Shown here piece by piece: positions 53,332 through 64,000 of a DNA stretch of 64,000 nucleotides. Position numbers and translations under genes: made by a program. The notes under the pieces are model-generated. The model saw only the letters and a program-made list of their open reading frames with translations. It was not told the origin of the DNA and searched no databases. The DNA is from Oscarella lobularis (lineage: Eukaryota; Porifera; Homoscleromorpha; Homosclerophorida; Oscarellidae), in assembly GCF_947507565.1 (NCBI RefSeq), contig NC_089189.1, forward strand, positions 1,860,001 to 1,924,000. Reading direction: 5' to 3'. The first letter of the stretch is position 1. Every line of letters begins with the position of its first letter.

Positions 53332-54941
53332 TCACGTCAGGCCAGAGTGTACGCGACTGCCTGACTACAATGGGGAGGGAGGGATGATTGCTGGTTGAGC
53401 AGCCATATGGCCGTAACTCGCTCCACCTCTTCCATTACGTTAATTGAAATATTCATTTATTCATGCATATCCGACACATTCCACACATCCAACACATCCA
53501 ACACATTCACCACATTCTCCATATTCATAACATCCACCATATGCTTCTCCAGTGGCACTCACAATCAGTGCGGCATTGATACCGTCTGTATGCGCGCTGC
53601 TCTCAGAGTTATCTGTTGCGTTCTGCTTTCTATTTTTTTATTAGATCTCTCTCGCCGTCCCGGATTTGCGTCGGACCGATGCATCCCGGATTCTCATCAA
53701 TGCAAATCCGGGACCGCGAGTGAGGTCTGGGCAACAGGCTTCGTTTTTATGCGAAGAATTCCTGTCAAAGTCGAGCCGAGGAGCCGATTGGTCGACGTGG
53801 TACTCTAGCTGTACGCGGTGCATCAACGGTCGCCCCTTTGCGGTGAGGGCGGGTTGAGGCTCACGCGAGGGCTCATGGAAAGGGACCGCATCTCATCATA
53901 GTGCAGCTAGTTGAGAACACTCTGCACTTAGTACAAAACTATTGCATTGGACTGGGAGACGGGTGATTCGTCGCGTGTCGTCACCGCGCCTCACGTGACA
54001 CAAACTCTTAGAACTTTTGGAAAGCAATTCTATGACAGCGTTAGAGGAAGACTGAATCGTGCTGGATTCTCCCGATGCAAACGGATGCGAACAGCAAAAC
54101 CACAGATACGGGATATCGTGAATCCCGTATAAAACCAGAGATTAAGTGATAAAACGGCCGGATCCGCTCTACAGAAGCTGCCTGTGACTCGATCACGGGG
54201 TCGTTAGCATTATAAGCAAGCTATTTCGAGGATCGACCAGTGAAATCTTTGGTCAACGCGGTCTGAGCACGGATTTTTGAGGTAAGAGAATCCGAGACGC
54301 CGTTTAGAAAGATCTACTGCCCCGCAGTGTCTACCACCGCACCCCCGCACCCCTTAACACGCAGAAACAATCGCACGCTAAGGCACATAGACGCGCTAGG
54401 CGTCGTTTTTATTGACTTCTCGAACACCCAAGAATAACGTTTAGGATACAGTTATTGCTACTGACTCGCCACCTTTTAAGTGACATACCACGTCTAGAGA
54501 CTAGCAGCATAACTCTCAAGATTGCATGAAGATATCACGCGGCTTCACAAAAATCGTCAGCCGGTACATGTATACGAACCTCGCTGGTATTAGCCATTAA
54601 TTAAAACGTGTGCTGCAACTGAAGTAGGTGCGACTGAAGCCGTTGTTCAACAAATGAGCGGGATTGTCGAACGGCACGGAATCGCTCGTATGAGACCACG
54701 TGCCGTTGTCGCTCTAAACGAGACGACGTCCTCATAGCTTTTATGAATGAAGCATATGCACGCAGCGGAGAGTGTGTATCTGATCGTAAGGCCCAGTTGT
54801 CTCTCGCCCTCTGCTCGGCTGCATGACTACAGTAGTGTGCCTATGGTCCTTGCCTTGCACTAGGGTTAAGTCGGTTATATAGAGGTAAGTCAGTGTAGAC
54901 ATTGAGATAGATCTCTTCCCTCGGACTTTAGCCAGTAGCCG
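53332..54941. other. Intergenic region between receptors I and J with repeats
   Basis: From 53468 to 53545 a low-complexity run of 'ccaacacatt'-like units is seen. 53640-53720 contains an inverted pair ('ctcgccgtcccggatttgcg' and 'gcaaatccgggaccgcga'). Right copies of the 43150 repeat and a diverged end of the 1.55-kb repeat follow. No gene is supported. Confidence 0.5.
54060..54480 (-). repeat. Inverted-pair repeat, right copy
   Basis: Reverse-complement partner of 43150-43600. Genes H and I lie between the two copies, so pairing could invert or delete them. Confidence 0.6.
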
Positions 54942-54950
54942 TCACGTGCC
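54800..54950 (+). repeat. Diverged end of the 1.55-kb repeat
   Basis: Shares 'gtccttgccttgcactaggg', 'agctagc'-type ends and 'cctcggactttagccagtag' with the ends of the copies at 44035 and 62405; an older copy judged by divergence. Confidence 0.5.
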
Positions 54951-55941
54951 TCCATTTTTAGTTTGCATACTGCTATAGCTCCTCATATCGTCTGACGTTA
55001 CCGTCCTAGCGAATTTTTCAAAAGGCAACCTTGATCTTTGACGGCAATTTTCAATGCGTCTAGTTGAGCAGCGACCTCTTGTAACAAAATCCATTTGAAC
55101 GGATTTGTATTTCAAGCGGCTCTTATTTGACTTGGAAATCGCGTTGCATTCAGCCGATGTGATGGAAGTAGGGCGCTCTCTTCTTCGTGTGACACGAGTA
55201 GGTGACTTGGAGTTCGTTGTACACTGTACTGTGTAACGAGTCTCCTCACTGAAATTCCAAGGACTTGTTTCATTCTGTATCTCTGTCCAAGAAGCGCTTA
55301 TTCTCTGGTCTTTGACCGACCAAATGCAGCCTGGCAATCGTTACACAAGGCCAATCTCCTCGCGGTTATGGGTATGCATTTGTATTGTTAGAGTAATTAG
55401 TATTTAAAATGAAGGAACCGAATTTTTGAGACATTTTCTAAGTTCTTCTCTAGGGAATCAAAACGCTACGGTAGATTTCGCGAAGTCTCGACCTCGTAGT
55501 TTAATATGTTATGTTTCCCTATATATACGACGGGGCCACTTTCTTGCACGAGATCAATGTCTCTGTGCGCATTGCTACTTGAAGAGCTAGAAAGGGGCTC
55601 GTTCGAGGCCGCTCAGCGGCTTGGGCTATTGAATGCAATCGATTCGTGTTGTTTAGTCGTTTTAGAATGCAACCAACCCTATCGAGGTTTTGTATTTTTA
55701 AATACGCCCTTTATTATACAGTATGCGTTACTCCGCAGGCAGGGATGTGCTGTCTATACCTAAACCGCTGGACACGTGCAGCCAAACACATATTCCATCT
55801 AAGCGTCTAATGCAACAAATCAAGCGAAATTTAGCCCTGAAGCCGCGGAACGAGTTTGCCACATTTCATTCCCAATCTCAACCCATGCAGTGCTCTGAAA
55901 GACGTTTTTAGAGATTTGATTTTATTGCATTCGCCAATTTC
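54951..55941. other. 3' flank of receptor J
   Basis: On the - strand, 55337-54950 is open and reads ISASWTEIQNE, EETRYTVQCTT and SITSAECNA. This weakly recalls a fibronectin type III strand pattern (SW-, then Y-V-), but no Cys or Pro landmarks make it certain. Otherwise nothing is supported. Confidence 0.3.
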
Positions 55942-58900
55942 TTACCAACATATTGTCAGACTGATTCTTTCCAGCTTTGGAACAATCTGTTCAAAAGTAG
56001 GTCGATGAACCGGATTCTCGTTCCAGCATGATTTGGCGAGATTTTTCAAGTCCTCCATGAATACGGCAGGAAATTCTGGTCGCGCACCACTTTGAACTAT
56101 TTGATCCAGAATTTCAGCCATCATTAGTCCTTGGGCAAATTTGTCAAAATAAGGGTATTTTGCTGTCATAATTTCCCACAATGTAATGCCGTAGCTGTAA
56201 ACGTCGACAGAGGCGTTGTAGATTTTACCGCGAAGCATCTCTGGAGCTCTGAATAGCGCTGTACCCACGGCGCGTGATCCCCGAACGCTTGCACCGCTGT
56301 CATCTTCACTGGTAATTGTCGGTGCTATTTTTGTGCAGCCCAAATCGGCGACTTTGACGATTCCTTTGTCGTTGATCAGAAGGTTATCGCACTTGAGATC
56401 GCGATGCATGCGATTGACGCGGTGAAGGTGGCGCATTCCCTTAGCCGCATGCAAAGCATACTTGACCTGTAGAGCATATTCCATTGGATGATCGGCGGAG
56501 TAGTTGGTGTCTAACTCGTTTCGCATTGATCCCCGTTCCATGTACTCTAAAACAATAAACGGTTTGTTTTCAGCGGTCTTACCAGTACCGATCAAGCGAA
56601 CGATATTGGCGTGAAAAATTGATCTGAGCAACTCGCTTTCGTCTTTGAATTCTTTCAATTGTTGGTCAGTGCAATCATCTGCTCTTATCTTAAGGATTTT
56701 GACGGCCACAGTTTGATCACGGTACTGAGCTGTCCACACGTCGCCAAACGAGCCTTGTCCAATCATGAGCATTAAATCAACTTCTGCATCGTCCACCGAC
56801 CAAATGTTATGCAACTGAGCTACCGTTTCCTCGGCCATCTCCAGCTCGACTCTTGTATACTCGGCCACTTTTTGATGTCTTTTTACGCGTTTCACGCAGT
56901 AATAAAAGGCACCGACTAGTAGAAGTCCGACTACTATTCCAGTACCAATGAGATACATGGTCGGTGTTTCGCACGCTTTTCCAGTGAACCCTGCGTTGCA
57001 AATGCAGACGATTGTATAGCCAGTTTGAATAATGCACTTTCCGTGAATGCACGTATTGGGCGCACAGGTGCAGTTCTTAATAGAATTTGAGCCCGTTGAC
57101 TTCGTTACAAAGCCATTTGGACAATCGGTGCAGTTCGTTGCTCCGTATCGGTCGCTGTATGCTCCCATTGGGCATGGACGGCATGGATAGAGACTGTAAC
57201 TAGGACTGTACTTCCCAGGCTTGCACTTGGTCAACTTGAGGCTCTCCACGCCAACGATTCTAAGCCTAGCAGGAGGAATCTTATCAAATATTGTTCTGAT
57301 AGTATATACTGTACTTCCGCGCCCGAATATCAGATATTTACTTGACATTGAATGACGCTTTTTAGGTTTAATGATCCATTTAGATTCGCTCAGGTCTGCT
57401 ACATAAAAGTAGAATTCGTCTTCTGTGAAAGCGAAACGGCCATCTGCCTGGTTGGATTGGCATTGGCGACATGATTTTCTTGGCGGCATTGCTGCCGTAT
57501 GCCACGTTAGATCGCCGGTGTTGGGTTTAGTGTAATACGTTTTCCAATCACAAGACGATTTTCTCAAGCGGTCAGGAAACCAGTAGACAGTGTCATTTTG
57601 ACGCACGATTTTCCAATTTGATCTGTTTGACGTGCTGATGACGCCGAAGTAGACGTAAAATGTTTCTTTCCAAATTTGGCTCGACCACTCAAGCTGCTGT
57701 AGTTGATTTGTATGCTGCTGCATCTTCTGGTGTCTATTACAACAGAGCTTTTTCCACTTTGCTTTCATTAGCTGGATGTCGATTGTTATCATCCACAGCG
57801 AGCTCGTTTCGTTATCTATGCCACCGAATAAAAGCAGTGATCCATTTGTCATCAAGTTCATTGTTGCGAATGACGTTAGTTTCTTTGGTGCCGTTCTATT
57901 TGTTTCAACCTTAGACCATTGTCTCAAATTCACCGTGTAGATCCAAAGATTGTCTTTGCCTTGTGCATTAAATCCGAGACGACTCCCAAAGAAAGCCACG
58001 TCATTGTTTTTTGTTACTGAATAAGCGGCTTCAAACCGTGCTCCGTCATAACATTTTTTGAAGCTGAAATACACTTTATAGGGCACTAAACTGGCGTTGC
58101 ATATTTCGGGCGTTTTAATCAGTCCTGGATTTATTCCTGGCATCTGATCGGGATCATACAATGTCCACATAAGAGAATCCAGTTCGAATCGCCACATTTG
58201 CACCTTTTGTTGACTCTCCTGCATTAGATACCAAACAGTGTCTGTAACGCTAATCATTTTGGCATCCCACTGCAGACGTGGGTACCTGTCAACGAAGGAA
58301 ATTTTCTTAAATGATAGCGTTGAATCTGAGCTGTTTGATTGTACTGCTTCAAGCAAATTCTTCATATCCAATTTCCAGAGTGTTATTCCTTGATCAGTTT
58401 CCGATTTAATAGATAGAAGAAGCGTTTCCTTTTTCAGTATCATAATTTTTCCAAAAGCTGCTGTTGGCGCGATGCCGTGAATTTCGACGCTCACGTATTG
58501 AAGTCGACTTTTCTCCACATTGTAAACTCCTATCACTTTGGTGTTTGCCAAGAAAATGAATAGCTTATGTTGTCTCACGTATACTCTTCCCATTGTTTCT
58601 GCAGTGTTGATAAAAAATCTACCAGCAAGTCTTGTATTTCCAATCATGACAATCGTTTCATAGTTAGAGCCTACAATTTTAATCGGTATTGAAGACCACC
58701 TCTCCGTTCTTGCGTCAAAAATCCACGCACTTTGATTTCCATCTATCAGCCAATAGATGTGCGTATTGTTTACTGAGAATGGATTTAGTCGATTTAATGG
58801 GTGGTCTTTTAGGGGTCCCAGATTTGTCGTAAACTTGGCCCATTCGTAATTCATACTTGTTTCGTTTCGATCGTCGACGCATTGCAGCTCCCAAAAATCG

Positions 58901-59565
58901 TTTAGAACCAGGTCTTTCACGTCTTTGCCGCCGAAGACAATTAGAGATTCTTTGCACTGGCATGGGCTTTCGGTTCGGTAATGCGAGAACGCTTCGTGGC
59001 CAAAGCGAGCAATAGGAACTTGGGTCGTGAATGTGAGAGCAGTCCACTTTTCGCTGGCACCGTGAAACATCCACGTTTGGTTTGACGCTTTCCCTTCGTC
59101 GTAAGCGCGAGCTCCAGCAAACGCAATAACTCGAGTTCCGCAAAGATTCGTCATCGAGTTTTCTAGAAGTTGGCTAAAATGCCTTATAGAAGCAAATTGA
59201 TCGTCGTTTGCACCGCTTGCAGAAAGCCTCGTCCACGAAGCTGTTTTTGGCGAGTATAACCACGTAAAACCGTCAAAGTCGACAAAGAGAACGCGATTAC
59301 TGGATTGTGATGAAATTGGATTTCGTCGATACGTTGATGCGCGATGAGGAAAGCCTAATGTGTAATGTGTCATTTTGTAAACTAATGTCTGTCGAGGCCA
59401 GTTTGGGCTCCACTGCGAGGCTTCGCTGAAAGTCTTCTGCCACGTAGGACTTTCTTCAGCGCCAAAGATTGCAACAAGGCAGAGAAAAAACGGAGGAACA
59501 GGAGAGTGCATTGTGGCACCGGTACATGCGCGTAACGATCGATAGAGACAGTAAGACGCCCCCAC
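55942..59565 (-). CDS. Gene J: receptor with kelch-type ectodomain, Cys-rich and EGF modules, and TKL kinase
   Basis: A single 1207-codon frame. The likely start is Met19, giving the signal peptide MHSPVPPFFLCLVAIFGAEE. The ectodomain is collinear with H and I (blade LLLFGGIDN) but carries extra segments before the EGF region, including a CxxC stretch (KSCRQCQ). Then come CRPCPMGAYS, CTDCPNG, CIHGKCII and CICNAGFTGKAC, and a membrane helix about 868-893. The kinase is: IGQGSFGDVW, VAVK Lys about 955, HRDLKCDN Asp about 1055, DLG about 1073, APEM, DVYSYG. The juxtamembrane motif is EYTRVELEMAEET. The 3-kb gap to gene I is filled with repeats. It is the most diverged of the three receptors. All catalytic residues are present. 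Confidence 0.9.
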   Translation of the reverse strand: MGASYCLYRSLRACTGATMHSPVPPFFLCLVAIFGAEESPTWQKTFSEASQWSPNWPRQTLVYKMTHYTLGFPHRASTYRRNPISSQSSNRVLFVDFDGFTWLYSPKTASWTRLSASGANDDQFASIRHFSQLLENSMTNLCGTRVIAFAGARAYDEGKASNQTWMFHGASEKWTALTFTTQVPIARFGHEAFSHYRTESPCQCKESLIVFGGKDVKDLVLNDFWELQCVDDRNETSMNYEWAKFTTNLGPLKDHPLNRLNPFSVNNTHIYWLIDGNQSAWIFDARTERWSSIPIKIVGSNYETIVMIGNTRLAGRFFINTAETMGRVYVRQHKLFIFLANTKVIGVYNVEKSRLQYVSVEIHGIAPTAAFGKIMILKKETLLLSIKSETDQGITLWKLDMKNLLEAVQSNSSDSTLSFKKISFVDRYPRLQWDAKMISVTDTVWYLMQESQQKVQMWRFELDSLMWTLYDPDQMPGINPGLIKTPEICNASLVPYKVYFSFKKCYDGARFEAAYSVTKNNDVAFFGSRLGFNAQGKDNLWIYTVNLRQWSKVETNRTAPKKLTSFATMNLMTNGSLLLFGGIDNETSSLWMITIDIQLMKAKWKKLCCNRHQKMQQHTNQLQQLEWSSQIWKETFYVYFGVISTSNRSNWKIVRQNDTVYWFPDRLRKSSCDWKTYYTKPNTGDLTWHTAAMPPRKSCRQCQSNQADGRFAFTEDEFYFYVADLSESKWIIKPKKRHSMSSKYLIFGRGSTVYTIRTIFDKIPPARLRIVGVESLKLTKCKPGKYSPSYSLYPCRPCPMGAYSDRYGATNCTDCPNGFVTKSTGSNSIKNCTCAPNTCIHGKCIIQTGYTIVCICNAGFTGKACETPTMYLIGTGIVVGLLLVGAFYYCVKRVKRHQKVAEYTRVELEMAEETVAQLHNIWSVDDAEVDLMLMIGQGSFGDVWTAQYRDQTVAVKILKIRADDCTDQQLKEFKDESELLRSIFHANIVRLIGTGKTAENKPFIVLEYMERGSMRNELDTNYSADHPMEYALQVKYALHAAKGMRHLHRVNRMHRDLKCDNLLINDKGIVKVADLGCTKIAPTITSEDDSGASVRGSRAVGTALFRAPEMLRGKIYNASVDVYSYGITLWEIMTAKYPYFDKFAQGLMMAEILDQIVQSGARPEFPAVFMEDLKNLAKSCWNENPVHRPTFEQIVPKLERISLTICW

Positions 59566-60974
59566 TTCGAAACTATACAGTTAGAAACTCTCTGTGCCAT
59601 ACTTCGCTTTGCTCAACTATCACAAATGGTACAGAATGATAAGAAGTTAACAACAGATCTCGAAAACGTTTTACGAACATAATTTCTTTTAGGGCGTTTT
59701 TTTCTAACAAGCCGCCCCTCCATCAAACTTGCTGCGTACTTTGCCTAGCTAATTAAATCAGTGAGTACAGTACATAGTGCAGAAAAGAAAACATAATAAC
59801 TATACGAAGCTTCCTCCTTTCGAGTAGAAAATGGTCCGATATTCCTACGGGCATCAAATTGTTGATTCTGCAGTCGCATGTCGTACACATCCGGGTGACT
59901 CACTCGTTAGCTCTAACTCGCAGAAAAGAATCCGTTGCCATCCTTAGGCTAATGCCTCCTTCGTCAGTTAGGTGTGGCATAAGACGCTCTTCTCCTCTCG
60001 CTGTGCACAGCAGCGGACTCGTAAGTTGTCCCATTTAGATGTAGACAATCGTATAGATTGTCTTGGACCGATCCTTTATGCGACGGCTCTGCGCCTCGTT
60101 CTACGGCGAGTCTCTAGCTCGAGCCTCGCATCGGCTTCTTGGCCGGGACTGGAGCAAATCTGGGTCGCCGGACCGAAGGAGAAGACGAAAGTAAAAGACG
60201 ACGTGTCGTTAGATGAGCTTTAGAATTCGAAGCTCCTTTTTCTGTCTTTAGACTCGTTTTCTGACTTTTCTCTTTGCGTCAAAGACGCAGGACCGGGCCC
60301 CCGTTCAGCGGGAACGATTCTTTTTTTGCGGAAGCAGCTCCGCCCCTTCTTCATCGCGCAATGGCATCAATTGTTTCAAGCAAGTCGAGCGTTGGACGCG
60401 AAGAACGCTTGAACACGTTCGTGATGAATCACTACAAAGGTGAAGTTTGTGGGCTTACAGAGAGACACCGTCGACACTTTCGATCTATTTTTTTTCAGAT
60501 TCAGATCGAGAACACGCGCGGTAGAATGAGAAAGTCACCGTACAGGTACGAGTAGTCGCGCACTCTACTCTTTTCGCTGCACGAGAAAATGACGCTGAAT
60601 TGGCTAGACAGAGAGAGACTTTGCAATAATGTTTACTTAATTAAGGCGGCTGGCGTTTTTCTAATTACTAGTTAGGCGTATAGTCCCTATCTCAACGTAC
60701 GTGCTTAGATTGCAGTTACCGCCGGTTAGGCCGTCAGGGAATTGTGTGTTGTGAGGAGGATTTTCTTGGTTGATGATTGAGAGAGTACGTAGTCGAGCCT
60801 TTCAACACTGCGAGATGGCGTTTTAGTAAATACTCCACGGTAGAGGGAGAGTGAGACGACGTATTTTGACCGCCACCAATCGTTCAAGCCTGTACATTTG
60901 TCTATTTGGAAATCAGTTGTTTCAGGATTTTTACCATTCCTCAGGTTTTTTGGTCAAAAACGTATCTCACGATA
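59566..60974. other. Upstream region of receptor J and orphan exon candidates
   Basis: An ATG at 60361 opens MASIVSSKSSVGREERLNTF, ending at a GTGAAG donor. After a CAG acceptor at about 60499 follows IQIENTRGRMRKSPYR with a GTACG donor. The two pieces look like exons but their phases do not join, so the gene, if any, is broken or misread. The rest of the stretch shows no gene. Confidence 0.25.
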
Positions 60975-61490
60975 AATACGATAGGAAATAAGTCATCGTA
61001 CTCTCAGACACCTATCATCCCTAAATTTTGACCCCTAGCATTTTGTATCTCCTCCTTTACTTGAAATTTGCAGAAATCGGTTTTTGTGATATGCCTTTTT
61101 CGTGTCAACTAGTAAAACGATTTACAATGCACTTATACGCAGATAAGGGCTTCTGGAACCGCCGTGGACTAAAAGATTTGAATGCTGTCCCATAGGGTTG
61201 AAAAACCAGAAGAAGAAGCGACTGGAATCCGCTAAACACGACAATGAAGAAAACGATGGAGGACGCCATCGTTCATATAGAGAACGAAGACAACTGAACG
61301 CCATCGAAGGGCGGGTGATCGAGAATGCGACGCGATGCAGGCAGTTCGCCGATTCGCTCGCAAATCATTTTTCATGCGTCGTAGACTCGGTTCGATTTGC
61401 AAGCGAAAGCGTCGTCGTGAACGAGACGACGAGATTTGGGGTTCGGAGTCCGGAAGGGGCCCGCTCTGCTTACTTGCCCATCTCCTATCA
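60975..61490 (+). repeat. Solo 3'-flank repeat of the kelch-kinase K family
   Basis: Begins inside the last codons of a K-type kinase ('ctctcagacacctatc') and continues with 'ttttgtatctcctcctttac', 'cgctcgcaaatcatttttca' and 'ggggcccgctctgcttactt'. No kinase body is attached. This suggests that another family member once lay here, or that the flank itself moves. Confidence 0.6.
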
Positions 61491-61812
61491 GCTGTTTAAA
61501 TAGCTTTGGACACCCGTAGCTTTTACTGTTCGTGTCTTTTTAATTTTCCTAGCGATCTTACCTTTGCAGTCTCTCACAATTAGTTAGACCTGTACAGGAG
61601 TTTAAAAATGTTGTATTCGTGAAGGTAAGCAGGCTAAAAGGTACAGAATTTCTACGGACTTTCGGTTCAAGTACGGGAGTACTGCGATCTAGTCTGCGAT
61701 CATAGATGTATTCTATTACATCTATGCTGCGATCTATCTTCTTTAGCGCGCTTCCAGCAGCTAAGAATGACTTCAGGCTGGCAAAAGCACGCTGAACGAA
61801 TGGGAGGCTATC

Positions 61813-62100
61813 GTGACGCCCATGACCATACGTCGTGGTTTGTCGCTCAATTCGGATCTGGAAATTCAACTGATGGAAAAGAGACTAATCAGTTTAAACA
61901 ACCTCCAGGCGATCAGAAATGAAAAAACCGACTCCGATAAGAAGCTGGTTCTTCTGCATAAGTATCTTTATACACTCGTGAGCCCTGTTCTCTTATTCAG
62001 CGGTTTATCGACGCCCTGAAAAATGCGGGTCCGGGAAACGAGTCTCTCGCTGAAATGCTGGATCAAGAGTACCGCAAAACGCAGAATCAAAGCGAAATAG
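61813..62100 (+). pseudogene. CARD-like exon pair, probably broken
   Basis: One open stretch reads LEIQLMEKRLISLNNLQAIR and KKLVLLHK; after a CAG at 62000 another reads RFIDALKNAGPGNESLAEML, ending at a GTAAGA donor. The second piece fits the C-terminal helices of a CARD (F--AL---G---LA--L). To join in frame the intron would be only 23 nt, which is implausibly short, so a frameshift or lost exon is likely. Low confidence. Confidence 0.3.
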
Positions 62101-62404
62101 GTAAGAGAGTCAATCACGTCGGCTGGCATACACGAGCTCCCTGCGGGCCGGATAACCTGGGTAACCCTGAAAAGTTGTCTGATTGCTATTCTAGAGCAGC
62201 AACGATCATTCGTACACGCTGTCCCTGGACAACGTTTCCGTCTGGGCTATTGACTTCTGAAGACAGCGCAAAGGCAATGCAGATTACAAAATTGGAGCTA
62301 TTTGGAGCTTATAAGCATGAAGGTAGTGGTTCCCTAAAGTCCAAATTTTTGACTGAAAGCGAGGGGAGAAAGAGAGAAATCGAGCGAAGTGTTCTCTACT
62401 CGGT

Positions 62405-64000
62405 TCACCTAGCTATCTGGAGTAAATTTGACAGACAGGTTGACAGCATAGCACATTAGTTGGCCAAATACAATTACGAAACAGCCAATCATTCCTTTAG
62501 GGCTTTGTTCTTTTTGGCAAATGCTATTACGTGAAGCAATCAAGATGCCGGCCTAGAGTGTCAGATGGGGAATAACGTCAAAACATAATTTTCAAATGAA
62601 TTTAGGGAGAAATCTGCGACTACAGCCCGTACCATATCGTCGTAAGCCGAAAGGATTTGTTTTTTTTTTATTTACTTATGGTATGTAGCAATGAAGCAAT
62701 GTGATTGCTTGCACATAACATATAAACACGTGATCATCAAAAGAACGGGCCAGTGTACAGTAGCCGAAACGCAGCCGAAGCGCAGCTTTGTACGCATCGG
62801 GAACGTCCTTGTCATTCTAGTCAGTGTTGGGAAACGCGCATGCTTTCTTTAGACGTTCGCTCGATCTCGGTGCCTCTCAGAGACGAAACGTTGGTTAGAC
62901 GTCGTCGTTCAGAGAGCAGGATGACGGATAACGTTCGCCGAGCCGCCTTTGAAGCGTTCTCCCGACGATCTCGATCCCCAAACGGATCCCGGGCCCCCTT
63001 CGAGTTTCATGGGAGCTAGACGGCATGCATCCGACCCCTGGTGAGCAATCCTACGTCGATCGCTTCCGCTTTTACTCCTATATCGTTCACTGTGACCGTT
63101 TCTCTTGGTTACTATACTAAGTCTACTCGACGACGTCACGTCGATTAGATAATTGGAGGCCCTCCTGCCGAACACGTAGCCTACGCACTAGGCTGCCTCT
63201 AAAATTTTTGCATTGCTTTTTCGACGGTGGCTTGCTCAGTCGAGCGCAGCACACTCTCCTCGCTCGCGTGGGTTCCGCGCTCCATATTTTAAATAACAGA
63301 TTGTATAGAAAGGCTCTCTAACTGAGTTAACTTATTTTGTTTCTTAGGTGGAACATGAGTTTCCTCGCTGCACAACGAATCAATGACTCATAAGGTTCGT
63401 CTCATTCCTTTGGGTCCCTATTGGTGTAGGCGTGCACTTAGGGGGCGCGCCTCTCTGCATCGCACATAGAGATTGATTGCATGCCGTGCCACTGGCCTCG
63501 TTTTGGGCATAGCCAGATTTCCGATCGAATCTAAAGAGTAAGACTCGATTTTTGCCAGTCTAATCGAGGGCGGGTTGGGGCTCATGCGACGGCTTAGTGG
63601 CATAGTATGCATGAAACTCCCACGTTACTGTATGTACGAAGCAGAGAGTGTAGACGGGCGACCTCCAGTCCTAGACCAGATAGTCGAGAACGCATCCGTG
63701 CTCGTTGCAAACTACGATAGTGTGCACGGGTCCTTGTGCCTTGCATTAGGGTTTACAGTAGTTGGCGGCTGCTAGTAGGGTAGGGCTGTCTAGAGATTAG
63801 TAAGTTGTAGCTCCTTTCCCTCGGACGTTAGCTAGCAGCCGCCACGCGCTTTAGACCATTTCCACGTCCTTGGATACTTGAAATTCCTCGTGTGGTATTG
63901 AAGGACCAAAAGCCATTCCATGGCGTTACATCCATTCTACTCTACGAACGATATTGGTTCAGTTCTACGGTAGTCTCTCACAAAAAAACAACAAGAACAA
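62405..64000 (+). repeat. 1.55-kb direct repeat, copy 2 (right of receptor array)
   Basis: Partner of 44035-45570, in the same orientation. It carries the same terminal inverted pair and runs to the window edge. Differences are mostly substitutions and indels of 1-10 bp. Confidence 0.75.

Noticed and set aside
53395-53550. Repeated 'cacatccaac' units as a regulatory or coding tandem array
   Set aside because: Units vary in length and sequence; it is best described as low-complexity DNA.
54951-55337. Fibronectin type III-like protein on the - strand
   Set aside because: Only a loose W and Y pattern is present; the strand spacing is wrong and no membrane or signal sequence is attached. Kept only as a remark in the spacer entry.
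59972-60223. 83-residue open frame with a polar C-terminus
   Set aside because: No recognisable motif, no splice context, and no homologous copy elsewhere in the window.

Overview
The window reads as nuclear DNA from an early-branching animal, most likely a sponge. Introns are mostly about 45-60 bp. Death-fold domains sit beside NB-ARC and ROC-COR GTPase domains, and there are receptor kinases of a type not found in bacteria, plants or fungi. The sponge assignment is an inference; no marker gene fixes the species. Exon models below were built by eye from splice signals and reading-frame phase. All phases close for the seven spliced protein-coding models (A, C, D, F, G1, G2, K), but boundaries may be off by a base or two.

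Layout. (1) 0-23.5 kb: a compact head-to-tail cluster on the + strand. It holds a kelch/coiled-coil/TKL kinase (A), a decayed death-fold/NB-ARC gene (B), a decayed MORN-repeat segment, a kelch-ROC-COR-death-domain protein (C), a kelch-TKL kinase (D), a truncated kinase copy (E) and an intact CARD-like/death-domain/NB-ARC/TPR protein (F). A 2.5 kb block spanning the 3' end of a kinase gene and the 5' half of an NB-ARC gene occurs twice. In each copy a different one of the two genes stays intact. (2) 23.5-34 kb: gene-poor DNA with dispersed repeats, a tyrosine-kinase remnant, a small secreted protein gene (G1), palindromes and a kinase pseudogene. (3) 34.3-37.4 kb: a second kelch/coiled-coil/TKL kinase (K), whose model needs four consecutive GC-AG introns. 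(4) 38-45.6 kb: a mitochondrial-type tRNA-like segment, an aminopeptidase N fragment, a hairpin-bearing repeat, a MITE, an inverted second copy of the secreted protein gene (G2), and repeats. (5) 45.6-59.6 kb: three large intronless genes on the - strand (H, I, J) for membrane receptors with a kelch-type ectodomain, a cysteine-rich module, an EGF module, one membrane helix and a TKL-type kinase. (6) 59.6-64 kb: repeats and orphan exons, including the second copy of a 1.55 kb repeat that also lies on the other side of the receptor array.

How the genes may work together (inference): similar six-bladed kelch N-termini are joined to different outputs (TKL kinase, or ROC-COR plus death domain) and lie beside a CARD-like/death-domain NB-ARC-TPR protein. 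This resembles a multigene recognition and cell-death or defence cluster that evolves by exon shuffling, tandem duplication and pseudogene formation. CACGTG boxes recur near the starts of genes A, B, C, D and F and may mean shared control.
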